From Nissolia schottii (Eukaryota; Streptophyta; Magnoliopsida; Fabales; Fabaceae), in contig QANU01094832.1 of NCBI GenBank assembly GCA_003254905.1, forward strand, positions 842,489-906,488: a stretch of 64,000 nt of DNA, in the 5' to 3' direction. The notes below the pieces were generated by a model that had not been told where the DNA came from, searched no databases, and saw only the letters and a program-made list of their open reading frames with translations. Shown piece after piece: positions 1 to 10,619 of this stretch (its first letter is position 1; every line of letters starts with the position of its first letter). The position numbers and the translations under genes were made by a program.

Positions 1-395
1 CTCCTCAAGACCCTTCCTCTCCCACCAAAACGGTGCGTGTCGCCATCACCTTCTTTTATTTTCATTATAATATTATTTCGTTTATTCTTATTTTTTTTTT
101 GAATTAATTATTATTGCAGGAGAGGGTGGTGATAAAGGGGAGGGTGCAGGGAGTGTTCTACAGGAACTGGACCGTTGAGAACGCCGCGCAATTGGGCCTC
201 AAGGGCTGGGTCCGTAACCGGAGGGACGGCTCCGTTGAGGCACTGTTCTCCGGCACCCCGGACTCGGTTCAGGAGATGGAGCGGCGGTGCCGCCGTGGCC
301 CGCCCGAGGCCGTCGTCACCGGCTTCGAGGTCTTCCCTGCCTCCGGCGACGGTGATGATCTTGCCACTGGCTTCCAACGCAGACCAACTGTTTGA
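1..395 (+). CDS. Acylphosphatase, 3' portion (5' end outside window)
   Basis: Small enzyme that hydrolyses carboxyl-phosphate bonds in acyl phosphates. The window holds the tail of one exon (1-32), an intron with GT at 33-34 and AG at 118-119, and the last exon (120-395, stop TGA at 393-395). Joining the two keeps frame: ...PTKT then ERVVIKGRVQGVFYRNW. The acylphosphatase signature is clear: a G-R-V-Q-G-V-x-Y-R loop holding the phosphate-binding arginine, then a V-R-N-R-x-D-G-S-V-E-A segment with the conserved asparagine. The exon is GC-rich compared with the flanking DNA. The start codon and any upstream exons lie outside the window. Family assignment is firm; the isoform is unknown. Confidence 0.93.
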
Positions 396-1948
396 GAAAA
401 TGACTTGCTCCCTCCCTCCCTCCCTCCCTTTGTTTGGGGCAAATTTAGTTGTGAATAAACTTATTATTGTATAGTGTATACACTTAAGCTATGAGCCTAT
501 GAAGTGTTTGCTTCTCAATTATTATGAATCAATATTGTGGTTATTCGACCATATATTGCTATGCCATGTTCTCAAAAGTGCTTAGCTACCATTATAACAA
601 GTGGCAATGCCTAACATCCGATCACTATAAGTCATAACTTGTATTATAGCAAGTGCAAATGCGGGTCTGAGTAGTTGTTTGTTCATTTATTTCGCGGACT
701 AACTCAGTTAGACTCTTAAGTTTGATCAATTGTGGGTTGTGCTGAATGGATCGGATTAGCCCCCACACCCAGCTTGTATAACTACTCTTATTAGGGTTGC
801 AGTTACTCCTATGATGCATGCAACTTACATGGTTCTTTAGTCCTTCGAATCATTATACAAACAGTTGTGTTTTAATATCACAGTTCACAATAGTTTAGAG
901 TTAGAGCGAGCCAAAAAAAAATAATGAAAAAGAATAAGGATATATATGCATACAAAATACCTTTTGCTTGCTAGATTAACTAAATAAGAAGGAGAACTAT
1001 GAATTAACAAGTCATTTACATACTAACATTTGATCTATTTGCAGTTCAATCCTTTTCCTAATAGCCCTAGAAAAATTCTTGTTACGCATTGTTTGTGATG
1101 TGTTTGGTTATGGTACCAATGCCTATACTTATTCTCATTGACATAGTCTAAGCGCTACTCTTATACGTTCTGAGATAGAATTACATAAGAAGACATGTCA
1201 GTGTATTTAGTCTTTAATTAATGTAATATAAATTGTGATTATATTGTTAAGCTCTTCCTCATGTTCTGTCCCTGTCCTCTTTCTCCTTCTCTGCATAGAA
1301 CTCATAATCCTGGCTAATGAACCTGGAATTTAGAGTTTCACTTGACATTTACATCATTTATGTGTATGAAAGAAGAAGCAAATTTTAAAATGAGGACCAC
1401 TTATGAATGAGAGAGGTTCTTGCTAATTTGGTCACGGATTGTCATGTTGAATTATATGCTCTTGAGTCATGATCACGCACAGAATGACATTTAGGCGCTC
1501 ACCTAAGGAGGACCCCACGATTTAAAGCTAAAACATTATTCTATTTGTGTAGTTAAGAGCATGTTTAATATGACGTTTCAATTGACCACACAAAATTTTT
1601 TTTTTATCAACAAAAGATACAGATTCAAAATGATCATTGACCACGGAGGACAGTTCATATCCATTTGGCCCCTTAGTGCTCTTTTGTCTTGTCATCCTTC
1701 TCTATGTTTTTCTTTCTCTAGTATGTACTACTAAATAGAAAGATGATACATCAAAGGACACACAAAAATTTGGGAAACAATGACACTAATAATCAATTCA
1801 AAATTTCACGTCTTTGTCCCACCCCTATCAATCCGTCATAGCTAGCACAGTATACATTATATATATATTCTAGTGTTTGCACACAAAATTAAAATATCTT
1901 GCAAAGGAAACTTTTCCTATGTATGATATAGTATAGGATTTTGTTCAC
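396..1948. other. Intergenic, no gene seen
   Basis: Starts with the 3' untranslated region of the acylphosphatase gene (a CCCT-rich run near 408-427). The rest is AT-rich with no convincing coding sequence. The last 100 bases hold a TATATATAT run (about 1858-1868) that may serve the SAUR gene at 1949. Confidence 0.6.
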
Positions 1949-2251
1949 ATGGGTAAAACAAGTGTTTGTGGAAGATTGAGGACTCTAACGAGGAAAATGA
2001 GGAGTGCATTATTCTCACATTCAAAAGGGGTGAAACAAGGGCACTTTGTGGTGATTGCAACACAAGGGTTGAAGCCAGAGAGGTTCCTCATTGAATTGGG
2101 GTATTTGGATCACCCTGAGTTTGTGAAGTTGCTAAAGCTGGCTGAAGAAGAGTTTGGATTCTCTCAGGTGGGAGCATTGTCAATTCCTTGTGAGCCTGAT
2201 GACTTGAAGAGAATCATTCAAAGTAAAAGTGATCAAAAGGCATTGATATAA
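1949..2251 (+). CDS. SAUR family protein (cluster copy 1)
   Basis: Small auxin-up RNA family protein, 100 residues, intronless as usual for SAURs. The SAUR core runs from about residue 30 to 92: G-H-F-V-V-I-A, then R-F-L-I-E-L-x-Y-L-x-H-P-E-F, then L-L-x-L-A-E-E-E-F-G-F, ending G-A-L-S-I-P-C. The N-terminus is basic. It is the most divergent of the five copies: it starts MGKTSV rather than MLRSF and lacks the promoter block seen upstream of copies 2, 4 and 5. SAURs of this kind generally act in auxin-linked cell expansion, partly by restraining PP2C.D phosphatases; that role is family knowledge and is not shown here. Confidence 0.93.
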   Translation: MGKTSVCGRLRTLTRKMRSALFSHSKGVKQGHFVVIATQGLKPERFLIELGYLDHPEFVKLLKLAEEEFGFSQVGALSIPCEPDDLKRIIQSKSDQKALI

Positions 2252-4157
2252 AAGGTTCTTGCTTTTGTTGTCACCTTGTGTTAGGTAAAAAAGATCATGG
2301 CAAAGTAAAACAAATCTCTTGCTCTGATTTATTTATTTTTAAATACATATATATGTAGATATAGGTCACCCTCTGTCTCTAAACCATCCATCATTTACTG
2401 ATGTGACAAAAAAATTGAATGGATTATAACAAGAGAAGTAACTAAGAAATTATTTCTATTTTATCAATGCTTGTGTCAACCTTCTTGTGTTACCATTCTA
2501 AGATACAATAAGTTAGTCATTTTCATGAATCCTTCGATTAGTAACTACTATAAATCAAGACATCAACCAATTACCAATGTTAAGTATCAATCATCTTGCC
2601 TAAATTTGTTGCATTGAATTGAATACAAAAAAGTAGGAATAACTACACTTCCAAACCATTCTATTTCTCATCATAAACATTTTGTAGTTATTCTTATAAG
2701 CAATCATTCAATATGTTGCAAGTGGCCATCCATCCAAACCAAAGCCTAAAGTGAGAGAGACCTAAAAGCTAATCTAGTCTTCTTTCGCCTACTAGCTTAC
2801 CAAATGACTAAACGTATTGTAACTATCACTAAGTCAGAACTCAAAGGCTAAAAGCACACAACTTTGGCCATGATAAGAAACATTAAAAATAAAATATACA
2901 AATAATTGTATATCTTAGAAGGGTAAGTAACAATTAAGTATCACAAATCATTTGATAGACACAAGTCTAACAGCTCATACTTAAACACGCTCGCAATAAA
3001 AGTAGGTCTCGTCAACTTTGTTTAGCACATATTTGTGATTGTGAGTATGCAGATTAATCTTGTACTTTAAGAAATTTTCATAAACAACATGAAAGGTCCT
3101 AGCTAATAGCAAACATTTTTTTTTCTTTTGTAAAAGATTAATATTCGTCCATATGGGATAAACTAACTAATGAAATTGCACCTTTTGTTTTTATTCTAAG
3201 ATTTTAGGTGTTTAAAATAAGGGTAACAAAAACAAAATTATACAAAAAAAAGTTGCTTAAATTAAATCACAAAACAGATCACATTGACGACACTATATAG
3301 AGCTCATTTCATGCATTCATGTAGCTTATACAAATAATATCATAGCACATACATACAAGTTGTGTAATGTGTATTCGTTTTGTGTGGAACATCGTATCAA
3401 CATTCATTTCATCTATCATTAAATGAAATCTTAATAGAGTGTCAATCTCGTTTGCATTTCATCTAATAATAAATGAGATGTTTAACACATTATCCCATAC
3501 AAAATGAGTATAATTAACATTTATGTGTACAATGTACATAGATACTTGATGACAAATCATATATAAAATTGATAGAACCAGCTAGCTCGCTCCCATATAT
3601 ATGGTGTCCCCCTAATGTGGATCAGCCAAAAGCTGCAAGGCACTTTCTATGTCATTTAATTTCATTGATTTGCCAAATTCCTAAATATTTCCCATAATTT
3701 AATCAAACTTTGTCAATGCATGCATGAAATTAGATGATCCAAAATATCTAAAAGCATTATAATTAGAAACAGCAAAAACGAAAAATATCTCACAATGATT
3801 CAATGACAAATGAAGAAATTAGACTCAATTGATGTAAATTGCTCTAATAAGCAAGTCTTCTCATTCTATTCACTCCTGCATTGAAAGTCTTCGAAAGAAA
3901 GAGTGATTGAATGCCAATATTTGATGGACGGCGCAATCGGTAAGTAAAACACTCATATCTCTTAAAAGCGCAAATTTAAATCTCATTGCTATTGTAATGA
4001 CCATTGTAGGAAGTGATCACTTATTAATAAATATTTCTGTAACGTCTTAATAGCCTAAAGACATACTTTGACCTAAAATTCACTTAAACTTTTTCGGTAC
4101 ACCAACAAAGGAAAGAGTCATTGCACTAGACATTGTATTGATGTTTTAACTAGCGTT
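2252..4157. other. Intergenic, AT-rich, no gene seen
   Basis: No coding sequence or structured repeat stands out. A short stretch at about 3930-3990 looks vaguely like a tRNA-derived SINE head but is too weak to call. Confidence 0.5.
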
Positions 4158-4300
4158 TTTTTGGTCAAGTGATTCGTTACTTCTTCCTTGCAAACAAATC
4201 TTAAGTTTGAATCTTGCGAATATAAGAAATTAGTATTGAAAAACTCTATTCTTATCATAAACTGACTCAGCCCAAGATAAACTAAATGGAGTCCAAGAAT
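4158..4300 (+). repeat. Old tRNA-derived SINE, copy A
   Basis: Has a tRNA-like head (GGTCAAGTGATTCG at about 4163), a degenerate B-box about 40 bases on (AAGTTTGAATCTTGCG), and a tail shared with copies C and D in this window: GAAATTAGTATTGAAAAA, then CTTATCATAAACTGACTCAG. It is diverged and no target duplication was found. Confidence 0.55.
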
Positions 4301-5117
4301 TTTTTTGCTATTATAATGTTTTTTTAATACAGATAAATAAAAGAATACTGAGCTGTACTCCTTTCTTGGATTGGATCAATGTGGGAACTGCATACAGTCA
4401 CATGCTTGTCCCCAGGCCCCTACACTTGCCAAATTTATCATGAAAAGGGTTTTGCTGTGTCCCATTTCACATTCCGCTGTTGCATTGAAAGATGACTAGC
4501 TAATAAAATAGTAACACACATGTATATACACACACCAATAATAATGAAGTTAATTAACAATACAAGTAGAAGAAGAAGGGGCATATTACATGAAATATAT
4601 AAACTTCCCTTGCTATTGGGGGATTGGGATTTGGTTCTTATCCGCGCATGATTTATAAGATATTCAAAAGTCTCAAAGAGAACCGTGTTCAAATTCCAAA
4701 AGAGATGTTATTACATATCAATTTTCAATGAAAAGAAATATTGCGGAAGATTATGAAAATGCATCATGGACTCTATCGACAAAAGCTATCTAATTAAGGA
4801 CATGCTGTTTGAAGCTGATCATGATACACCTGCCGACATAGTGTGTTTGACTTGCATTTGTAAAATTGATCTTTCATGAAATACATTTTAATAGAATTGA
4901 TTTTAGTTTGAAATTGATTACGAAACAAATGATTTATGTTTGATAGTTTCTTGGTGTGATTTAATTTAATGAAATTCATATTATTTAGATAGTATTAATC
5001 AAAATCACTTTTAGATCCTTACCAAAAAAAATCACTTTTATATTTATTTATATATATATAACTAAAAAAAATATTAAATTTCATATTACTTTATCCAAAC
5101 TATCTTTCTATTAATAT
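4301..5117. other. Intergenic, no gene seen
   Basis: AT-rich sequence. A short stretch at about 4399-4480 (CATGCTTGTCCCC...) resembles 10983-11040, another sign of old segmental duplication within the SAUR cluster. No credible gene. Confidence 0.45.
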
Positions 5118-5197
5118 GGGGTTGGTCGGTGCGACAAGGGTTAAAAATTTTGAGTTTAAACTTAGATATTGGTGATTTTATTGAAAAAAAAAACTTT
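5118..5197 (+). repeat. SINE-like fragment, copy E
   Basis: A short fragment starting GGTTGGTCGGTGCGAC and ending TTAGATATTGGTGATTTT plus an A-rich run. The end matches the 3' end of SINE copy D (about 13259-13295). Partial and diverged. Confidence 0.35.
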
Positions 5198-5934
5198 TTT
5201 TCTTTCTCTATTTTATTACTCCAATCAAGAATTGGTTTGAAACCTCACTTGATGTTGAGAATGGATTTAAGAAGAAACCAAACAATATACTAAAATGTGA
5301 AAATTTGATTTTGGGGTCTCAAAATCGATTTTGAGAACTACAATGCATAACTAAACATATCTTAAAGGATATAAAACTTTTTCAATAACCTCTACCCATT
5401 AGCTTAAACTTTAAGTAAAGATTTCAAAGTTACTAACTATATATATATATATATATATGTATATGACCAAGAGGCCTAAAGCTCGATCCTAAGTCAAGAG
5501 CTCTTACGTGAGGGTCAACAACATAAGCTTTTTGGAAAAGATCTTTTCTTGATAATGTGCATAGTATAAATTCGTCAAGGTGCTGTCTCCTGATAAATGT
5601 TTTACTTACAAATTGCAACAAACTAAAATCTCACTAATTTTCAAATCTTGCATTAATCACAGACTTCGCACCAATCAAATATCTTGCAATATTGTTGACT
5701 CCTTAATCACAATTACAAGTTATTCAAAGTCAATAATATTAATCATGGTTTAGGCCAGAAAAATATCTAGCATTTCTAGCTGTTATAAACATTAGTCTTA
5801 GAAGAAAAACCAAATTAAAGTTGAACTTCAATTTTAGTTAACCATAATCAAAAAGTAGATTAAGAAAGGGACAACATATTCTAGGCCCTCCCTCATAGAT
5901 AAGAGTTGCTTCTTCTTTGGGAAGAAAAATAATA
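5198..5934. other. Intergenic, with (TA)n run
   Basis: Contains a TA dinucleotide run at about 5439-5458 and no convincing gene. Confidence 0.5.
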
Positions 5935-5963
5935 GACCTGTCAAATAACAGCAATGAATGCAA
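5935..5963 (+). promoter_or_regulatory. Conserved SAUR promoter block (copy 2 gene)
   Basis: A 29-base block (GTCAAATAA core, then GCAATGAATG) that matches 11886-11914 and 22866-22894 upstream of two other SAURs with few mismatches. Here it lies 607 bases from the ATG, against about 190 and 230 in the other two genes. A SINE-like repeat (6040-6200) lies between the block and the TATA box. Confidence 0.55.
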
Positions 5964-6039
5964 CAATGTGTGTATGGCTAGCTTAACCCACTTGCAAGTA
6001 CCTTCGCACCTTCTAGACTCAATAAATTAAGCGCGTACC

Positions 6040-6200
6040 GGTCGTATATTGGTTCAAGTGGTTGGATACTTTTATTTTTCTTTAACTCTTAATTAAGTAA
6101 CGTCTTAAGTTCAAGTGTCGTGAATGAAAAAAGAAGAAAAAAAAAATACTAGTCCAAAAGAGTTTTTCGCATAATAGGTAGTCTGACCTAGTTCAAATCT
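6040..6200 (+). repeat. Old tRNA-derived SINE, copy B
   Basis: Has a tRNA-like head (TTGGTTCAAGTGGTTGG at about 6049), a B-box-like stretch (TTAAGTTCAAGTGTCGTG, about 6105-6122), then an A-rich run and an AATACTAGTCCAAAAGAG tail. It sits inside the upstream region of the SAUR gene at 6570. Confidence 0.5.
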
Positions 6201-6424
6201 GGCTAATTGCGATTCAATGGACTTCATCTACTGGGTTTTCCCTAGAGAGATTTTAATGAGACTTTACTTGTTCTAGCAGAGCATGGTTAAGTCTTGGGGG
6301 GTTGAGGTTACTTTCATGTTGTACTTCTTTACTCAACATAGATAGATTTTGATAATGAAAAAAGTCACACTACTTATAAAAAAAAAATGTATAGTAATGA
6401 TGTAAATAGAATCTAACTTTTTGA

Positions 6425-6434
6425 GTATAAATAG
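6425..6434 (+). promoter_or_regulatory. TATA box of SAUR copy 2
   Basis: GAGTATAAATAGCC about 140 bases before the ATG at 6570. Position and sequence fit a plant TATA box; the leader that follows is CA/TTC-rich. Confidence 0.6.
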
Positions 6435-6569
6435 CCAAACTTTTCACATTGAGAGCTCAAGCTTTTGCATTCACAACCTTTCAATTAAGTTCACTAGTTC
6501 ACTTACATTCTCTCAAATAAGTAAGAGAAGAAATTAGGGCACAAAAAAAAGAAGAAAAAACTCTCGAAG

Positions 6570-6947
6570 ATGCTTAGGTCATTTGTCAAGAGCATCATAA
6601 CAAAGGGCCTCTCATTACTCTTACATAGAAGGAATGGTGAAGGTGATCATCATGATGTTCAAATCAAGTACTTCAATGACAACCCAGCCACAACAAGTGG
6701 GGTGCCAGATGATGATGATGATGAGGTCATGGAAGGGTACTTCACTGTCCTTGCAATGAAGGGCAAGGAGAAGAGAAGGTTTAGTGTTGAGTTGGATTGC
6801 TTGAGTGATCCTGCATTCTTGGGATTGCTTGAGCAAGCTAAGGAAGAGTATGGTTTCAGGCATCAAGGTGCTCTTGCTGTCCCTTGTAGGCCTCAGGAGC
6901 TTCAGAAGATTCTAGAAGGTAGGAGAAGGTTGAGCAGCTCATTTTAA
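6570..6947 (+). CDS. SAUR family protein (cluster copy 2)
   Basis: 125-residue SAUR, intronless. It starts MLRSFVKSI like copies 4 and 5. Residues about 20-55 form a longer, charged linker with a run of five aspartates (DDDDD, from a GAT repeat at about 6710-6725), absent from the shorter copies. The SAUR core (about 58-115) reads E-G-Y-F-T-V-L-A-M-K-G, R-R-F-S-V-E-L, L-S-D-P-A-F-L, then E-E-Y-G-F-R-H-Q-G-A-L-A-V-P-C. An Arg-rich, Ser-rich tail follows. Expected role is auxin-linked growth control, by family. The GAT repeat could make the linker length variable between individuals. Confidence 0.94.
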   Translation: MLRSFVKSIITKGLSLLLHRRNGEGDHHDVQIKYFNDNPATTSGVPDDDDDEVMEGYFTVLAMKGKEKRRFSVELDCLSDPAFLGLLEQAKEEYGFRHQGALAVPCRPQELQKILEGRRRLSSSF

Positions 6948-8389
6948 TTAGGTCATGTTCCTGTGTAATATATGTTCAAGTACTACTAAGTTTCTTTTTT
7001 GGTTGGGGGTGTATTAATTGTTAGTACTAATAAGGTTTCAATTAAGCAAAATTACTAGTGATATCAAATCTTATTCACTAGTCAAATCTATTGTATGTAA
7101 ACTTCTCTTGCAATTAACGGAAGTTAAATGGTTGTTACATATGTATCAAGAATCATCTGGTTTAGGACTTTGGGGGATGGAATTGAAAGAAACATGTTCT
7201 AAATTCTCTCTATATCCAAAACGGTTAGTTAATGAGGAGAGCTTGTAGATTTATTTAACTAGGGTAAATTATACTAAACGCTCAAAGTTAGATGATATTA
7301 CACACAATGACGCTCAGATTTTCATGGGTATCAAGTGTAATATCGCTTAAATCAATCAATATTTCTTCAAATCAAGAAGTATCGCGTGTTTAGGGTTAAA
7401 TGTGATTTGCCCATTTATTTATGCAAAAGAAATTTAGTCTAAGGTTGTGGTTGTAAATGTCATGTGTATATATACACTATAATGATAAAAAAAATTCTTT
7501 TGTTTAGTGAGATGATAAATTTTTTTTCTTTTGTTTTCTGAGAAGGGAGGCCTGAACGTGTATAGGTCAGAAAAATAAAATCTCCTTTAGTTAATTAATT
7601 AATTATAGTATTTTTCTTTTCTTCATGTGTAACCCTATGTACGTTGTAAGAGATCACATGGAGTTGTCGCAATTCTCTTCACCAAGTCTTTGTCTTCATA
7701 TGTCTTGATTCCATGAGTTCCCTATTTTTCATATTTTATATCTCAAAATTGGGGCTAATTAAGATATAACTGCAGTTAATTAGCTGCGTATGTTAATTTA
7801 GACACCTAATAATAAGAACATTAATTCCCAAAACTCTCTCCCAAATAAGCGATTCAAGACTGTAGCATTGATAGTGTTGAACTAACAAGTTGACCAAATG
7901 TACCAAAAACACTACTGTGAATGATTGACTTGCAAATTAACCGACCAAACTATATACAACACTAAAATGTATGTTTCCCGCGTATGAGGGGGAAGATGTG
8001 GATCCTCAAATAGTTGTATTAAACAGGGAATATTATTGGATGGATATAAAAAAGAACATCTAAGAACATGATTGATTTATGTTTTTTAATTTTAATTATT
8101 CTAAATCGGCATCTTATTTTTAAGACTTTTGAGAAGGAAACACTTACATAATTTTGTTTTGATAGGTGTGCATCTTGATACTTACTGAAGCTCACATTAA
8201 TATATTCTTTCGGTTTTAGAATAATTGTTAAATTAAGATTAACAAACAAATTAAGAAAAATAGTAAATAATCTTGGTAATGTAAATTAAGAACGATTGCT
8301 ATGTTTTATAGTATTTCCCCCCTTAGAGCACTAACCAAAGTTACCAAAACATGCTATAAATGTAAAGTGTTAACATCTATGCAAGAATT
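6948..8389. other. Intergenic, MITE-like stretch at 7262-7425
   Basis: No gene seen. The piece 7262-7425 opens GGGTAAATTATAC and closes with an imperfect inverse (GTGATTTGCCCAT), suggesting an old MITE; no target duplication was identified. Confidence 0.4.
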
Positions 8390-8407
8390 TGTCTCAATTA
8401 AGAGACA
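8390..8407. promoter_or_regulatory. Paired auxin-response elements, TGTCTC / GAGACA
   Basis: TGTCTC at 8390-8395 and GAGACA at 8402-8407, separated by six bases (AATTAA). Paired TGTCTC motifs facing this way are known binding sites for ARF dimers, best at 7-8 bases of spacing. It lies between SAUR copies 2 and 3, about 1.9 kb upstream of copy 3, so its use is uncertain. Confidence 0.35.
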
Positions 8408-8657
8408 CATCGCTTTTAACCACATTGAATGCCTATAAGGCTTTGGCTCCACATGATGGAGAGATGAACTTCATTCATATATATGTATGTATGTATGTTT
8501 CCCATCATAAATCCGATTCAAGTTCGTTGTATAAAATTGCCGTACAGTACTCAGCAATGAACTCAGGTGCTAGCTGAAAGTTCCATTGCATCTAACTATA
8601 AAGCTAGGATTTAATTTCAAGTTGTAACTAGCTGTTTATATGTATCATAACACCAAC

Positions 8658-8815
8658 ATTAATGGTTCAAGTGTTTGACACTCGTCCCTGTTAAACAAGG
8701 TCTAGGATTTGAGTTATGCATATGTGAAAAAAATTAATACTAAAAGAACTTTATCCTTATAATAAACTGACTTAGCTTTAGCCAATTAAGTAAAGTGATT
8801 ACTAAAAAAAACGTG
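8658..8815 (+). repeat. Old tRNA-derived SINE, copy C
   Basis: Head AATGGTTCAAGTGTTTGAC, B-box-like GGTCTAGGATTTGAGTT, then a tail with TTAATACTAAAAGAAC and CCTTATAATAAACTGACTT. The order and spacing match copies A and D. Diverged; no target duplication found. Confidence 0.55.
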
Positions 8816-9971
8816 ATTAGCAGCGGTTTCAAATTATCATAAAATAAATTTTCACCATATTTTAATAGCGTGAATTTCAAATACTAATAACTTTGATATA
8901 TATATATATATATATATCATAATTATTAATAGTGTCATATTAATAAAAAATAATATTAATAATTATTAGTGTCCTTGCATGTCTATATATCATGGAAAAG
9001 ATTCAAGAAGTAGATGATAACCATGGAAGGTCCGAAGATACTCAAATCCTTGATTATTATAAAGCTAAGGTAGTTATAAAGGGTTCTTCCAAAGTGATGT
9101 TGATGCTGCAACTCATGAAACAAAAACAACTAGCTAGCTAGGGTGCATGCCACGATTTGCATGAAGGTGCATGTACCTGATAATAATTTTTTTGTGGTGG
9201 CTGTTTAGTTTTCTTTTGTTATGTTCCAAGATAGGTAGACATAACTGAAAAGGATAGTTTTATCTCGTATATTTGGAATAATATCATGATTGACTCGTAT
9301 GTTACTTATAGGAAGGTCACGAGGTGAAATAACAATAACGAGAAAAAAAAATGGACAACAATGATTGTTACAATTATTGCTACCCCTCTGTATGGTAGTT
9401 TTCTATAACCGTCTCGAGAGGGAAAAAAAAATAATACTAAAACGTACAGACGCGTCTCTGTGCATGTCCCTCCATTTTGGAGATATGAAAATTAGCTTAA
9501 AAATCGTCCTTAGTCAAGCTTCTATATTTCTCTTTTATGGATGTTCACAAATTAGTTAAATAATTATCTTAAAGCAAAAATAATTTTAAGTTTTATGTTT
9601 TCCGTCTCCTTCTTCATACATGTTTCTATCCTTACTCTATTTGTATTTTCTTTCCCAAGACACTTATTAAGCACTATATAACTTTTTGGTCCATTTTTTT
9701 TATTTTTGTTTTTAATGTGGTGCGTATTTAATTTTTTTTGGCAAAAACACCAAGAATTGATTCTAGTAGCCATTTAAGAAGTTTTTCAATTTTAAAGCTT
9801 CAAAATCAATTTTGAGTATTTTCACTTAAAAAACAAACATATTTGTGGTCTATTATCATTATTTTTATTCAATTTGATCTCTTATGTTTTAAATCGTTAT
9901 TAATTTAGTTTATCTATTAAAAAAAAATCAACAGACTTTGTTGGCATGGCAAGATTCACGCGTGTTAGCTC
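8816..9971. other. Intergenic, with (TA)n run
   Basis: A TA run at about 8898-8918. No gene. The part from 9567 on is shared with 16709-16815 (listed separately). Confidence 0.5.
9567..9690 (+). repeat. Segment duplicated at 16709-16815
   Basis: Both copies share AATTTTAAGTTTTAT, a T/C-rich middle and a CTATTTGTATTTTCTTT-like end, and both are followed by an ACACTTA/ACATTTA stretch and ACTATATAA or similar. This copy lies 0.7 kb upstream of SAUR copy 3. Confidence 0.45.
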
Positions 9972-10192
9972 CACGTGTGGCACGCCAACTAGAAAATTTA
10001 CTAGGGAGAGAAATCATGAAAAAAAATTTAAAGAAGAACACGGCATGAGTCCAGAAAGGTGACAAAGACCTCCAATAGTGTTTCATTAAAGTGGCATGTT
10101 TCTGCACCAACAAGCAAATTCTCCACCCTGGCTCTTAAGAAGCTTCATTCATGCATGGCTTCTCCTTCTAATTGGAATTTTGTCATTATAAA
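9972..10192 (+). promoter_or_regulatory. Promoter region of SAUR copy 3
   Basis: Contains a G-box CACGTG (9972-9977), a block starting GTCCAGAAAGG at 10049 and ending ACCAACAAGC near 10114 that is shared with the relic at 15.1 kb, and a TATA box in CATTATAAATATCC (about 10182-10195), roughly 120 bases before the ATG. Bound factors are not known from the sequence. Confidence 0.5.
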
Positions 10193-10304
10193 TATCCACA
10201 ATATATTCCACAACCTTTCAAGCCTAGCTAGCTATATCAATTAACCAAATTTAAAACTATATGTATATATATATATTAATTAGAATATCATACAAACTTC
10301 AATT

Positions 10305-10619
10305 ATGCTTAGGTGTTTCTTTGGAAAGAAACACAAGAGTGATGTTAGGGAAGGACAATTTGTGGTAGTTGCTAAGAAGGGTGAAGAATCCAAAAGGTTT
10401 GTTGTTGAGTTACACTTTTTGAGTGACCCTTCATTCTTGGGACTTCTTGAGCTGGCAAGAGAAGAATATGGGTTCCAACATGAGGGGGTTCTTGTTATTC
10501 CATGCCACCCTCAAGAGGTAGAGAAGGTTCTAGATGAATCAAGGGCCAGAGGCGGAGGCTGCTCCTTGTGCACAACAGGCTTAAGCTTATGTATATGTAT
10601 AAAGTCCTTTTTTAATTAG
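10305..10619 (+). CDS. SAUR family protein (cluster copy 3)
   Basis: 104-residue intronless SAUR starting MLRCFFGKK. The core runs from residue 17 to about 75: R-E-G-Q-F-V-V-V-A-K-K-G, K-R-F-V-V-E-L, L-S-D-P-S-F-L-G-L-L-E-L-A-R-E-E-Y-G-F, then G-V-L-V-I-P-C-H-P-Q-E-V. It lacks the N-terminal linker of copy 2. The C-terminus after about residue 85 is unusual: a Gly/Cys stretch (GGGCSLC) followed by a hydrophobic end, where other copies end in basic residues. The ATG lies in the context AACTTCAATTATG, shared with the relic at 15555. Confidence 0.93.
   Translation: MLRCFFGKKHKSDVREGQFVVVAKKGEESKRFVVELHFLSDPSFLGLLELAREEYGFQHEGVLVIPCHPQEVEKVLDESRARGGGCSLCTTGLSLCICIKSFFN

Noticed and set aside
175..474. 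Second + strand frame and an opposite-strand frame over the acylphosphatase exon
   Set aside because: Shadows of the GC-rich coding exon; the acylphosphatase motifs lie in the 114-395 frame only.
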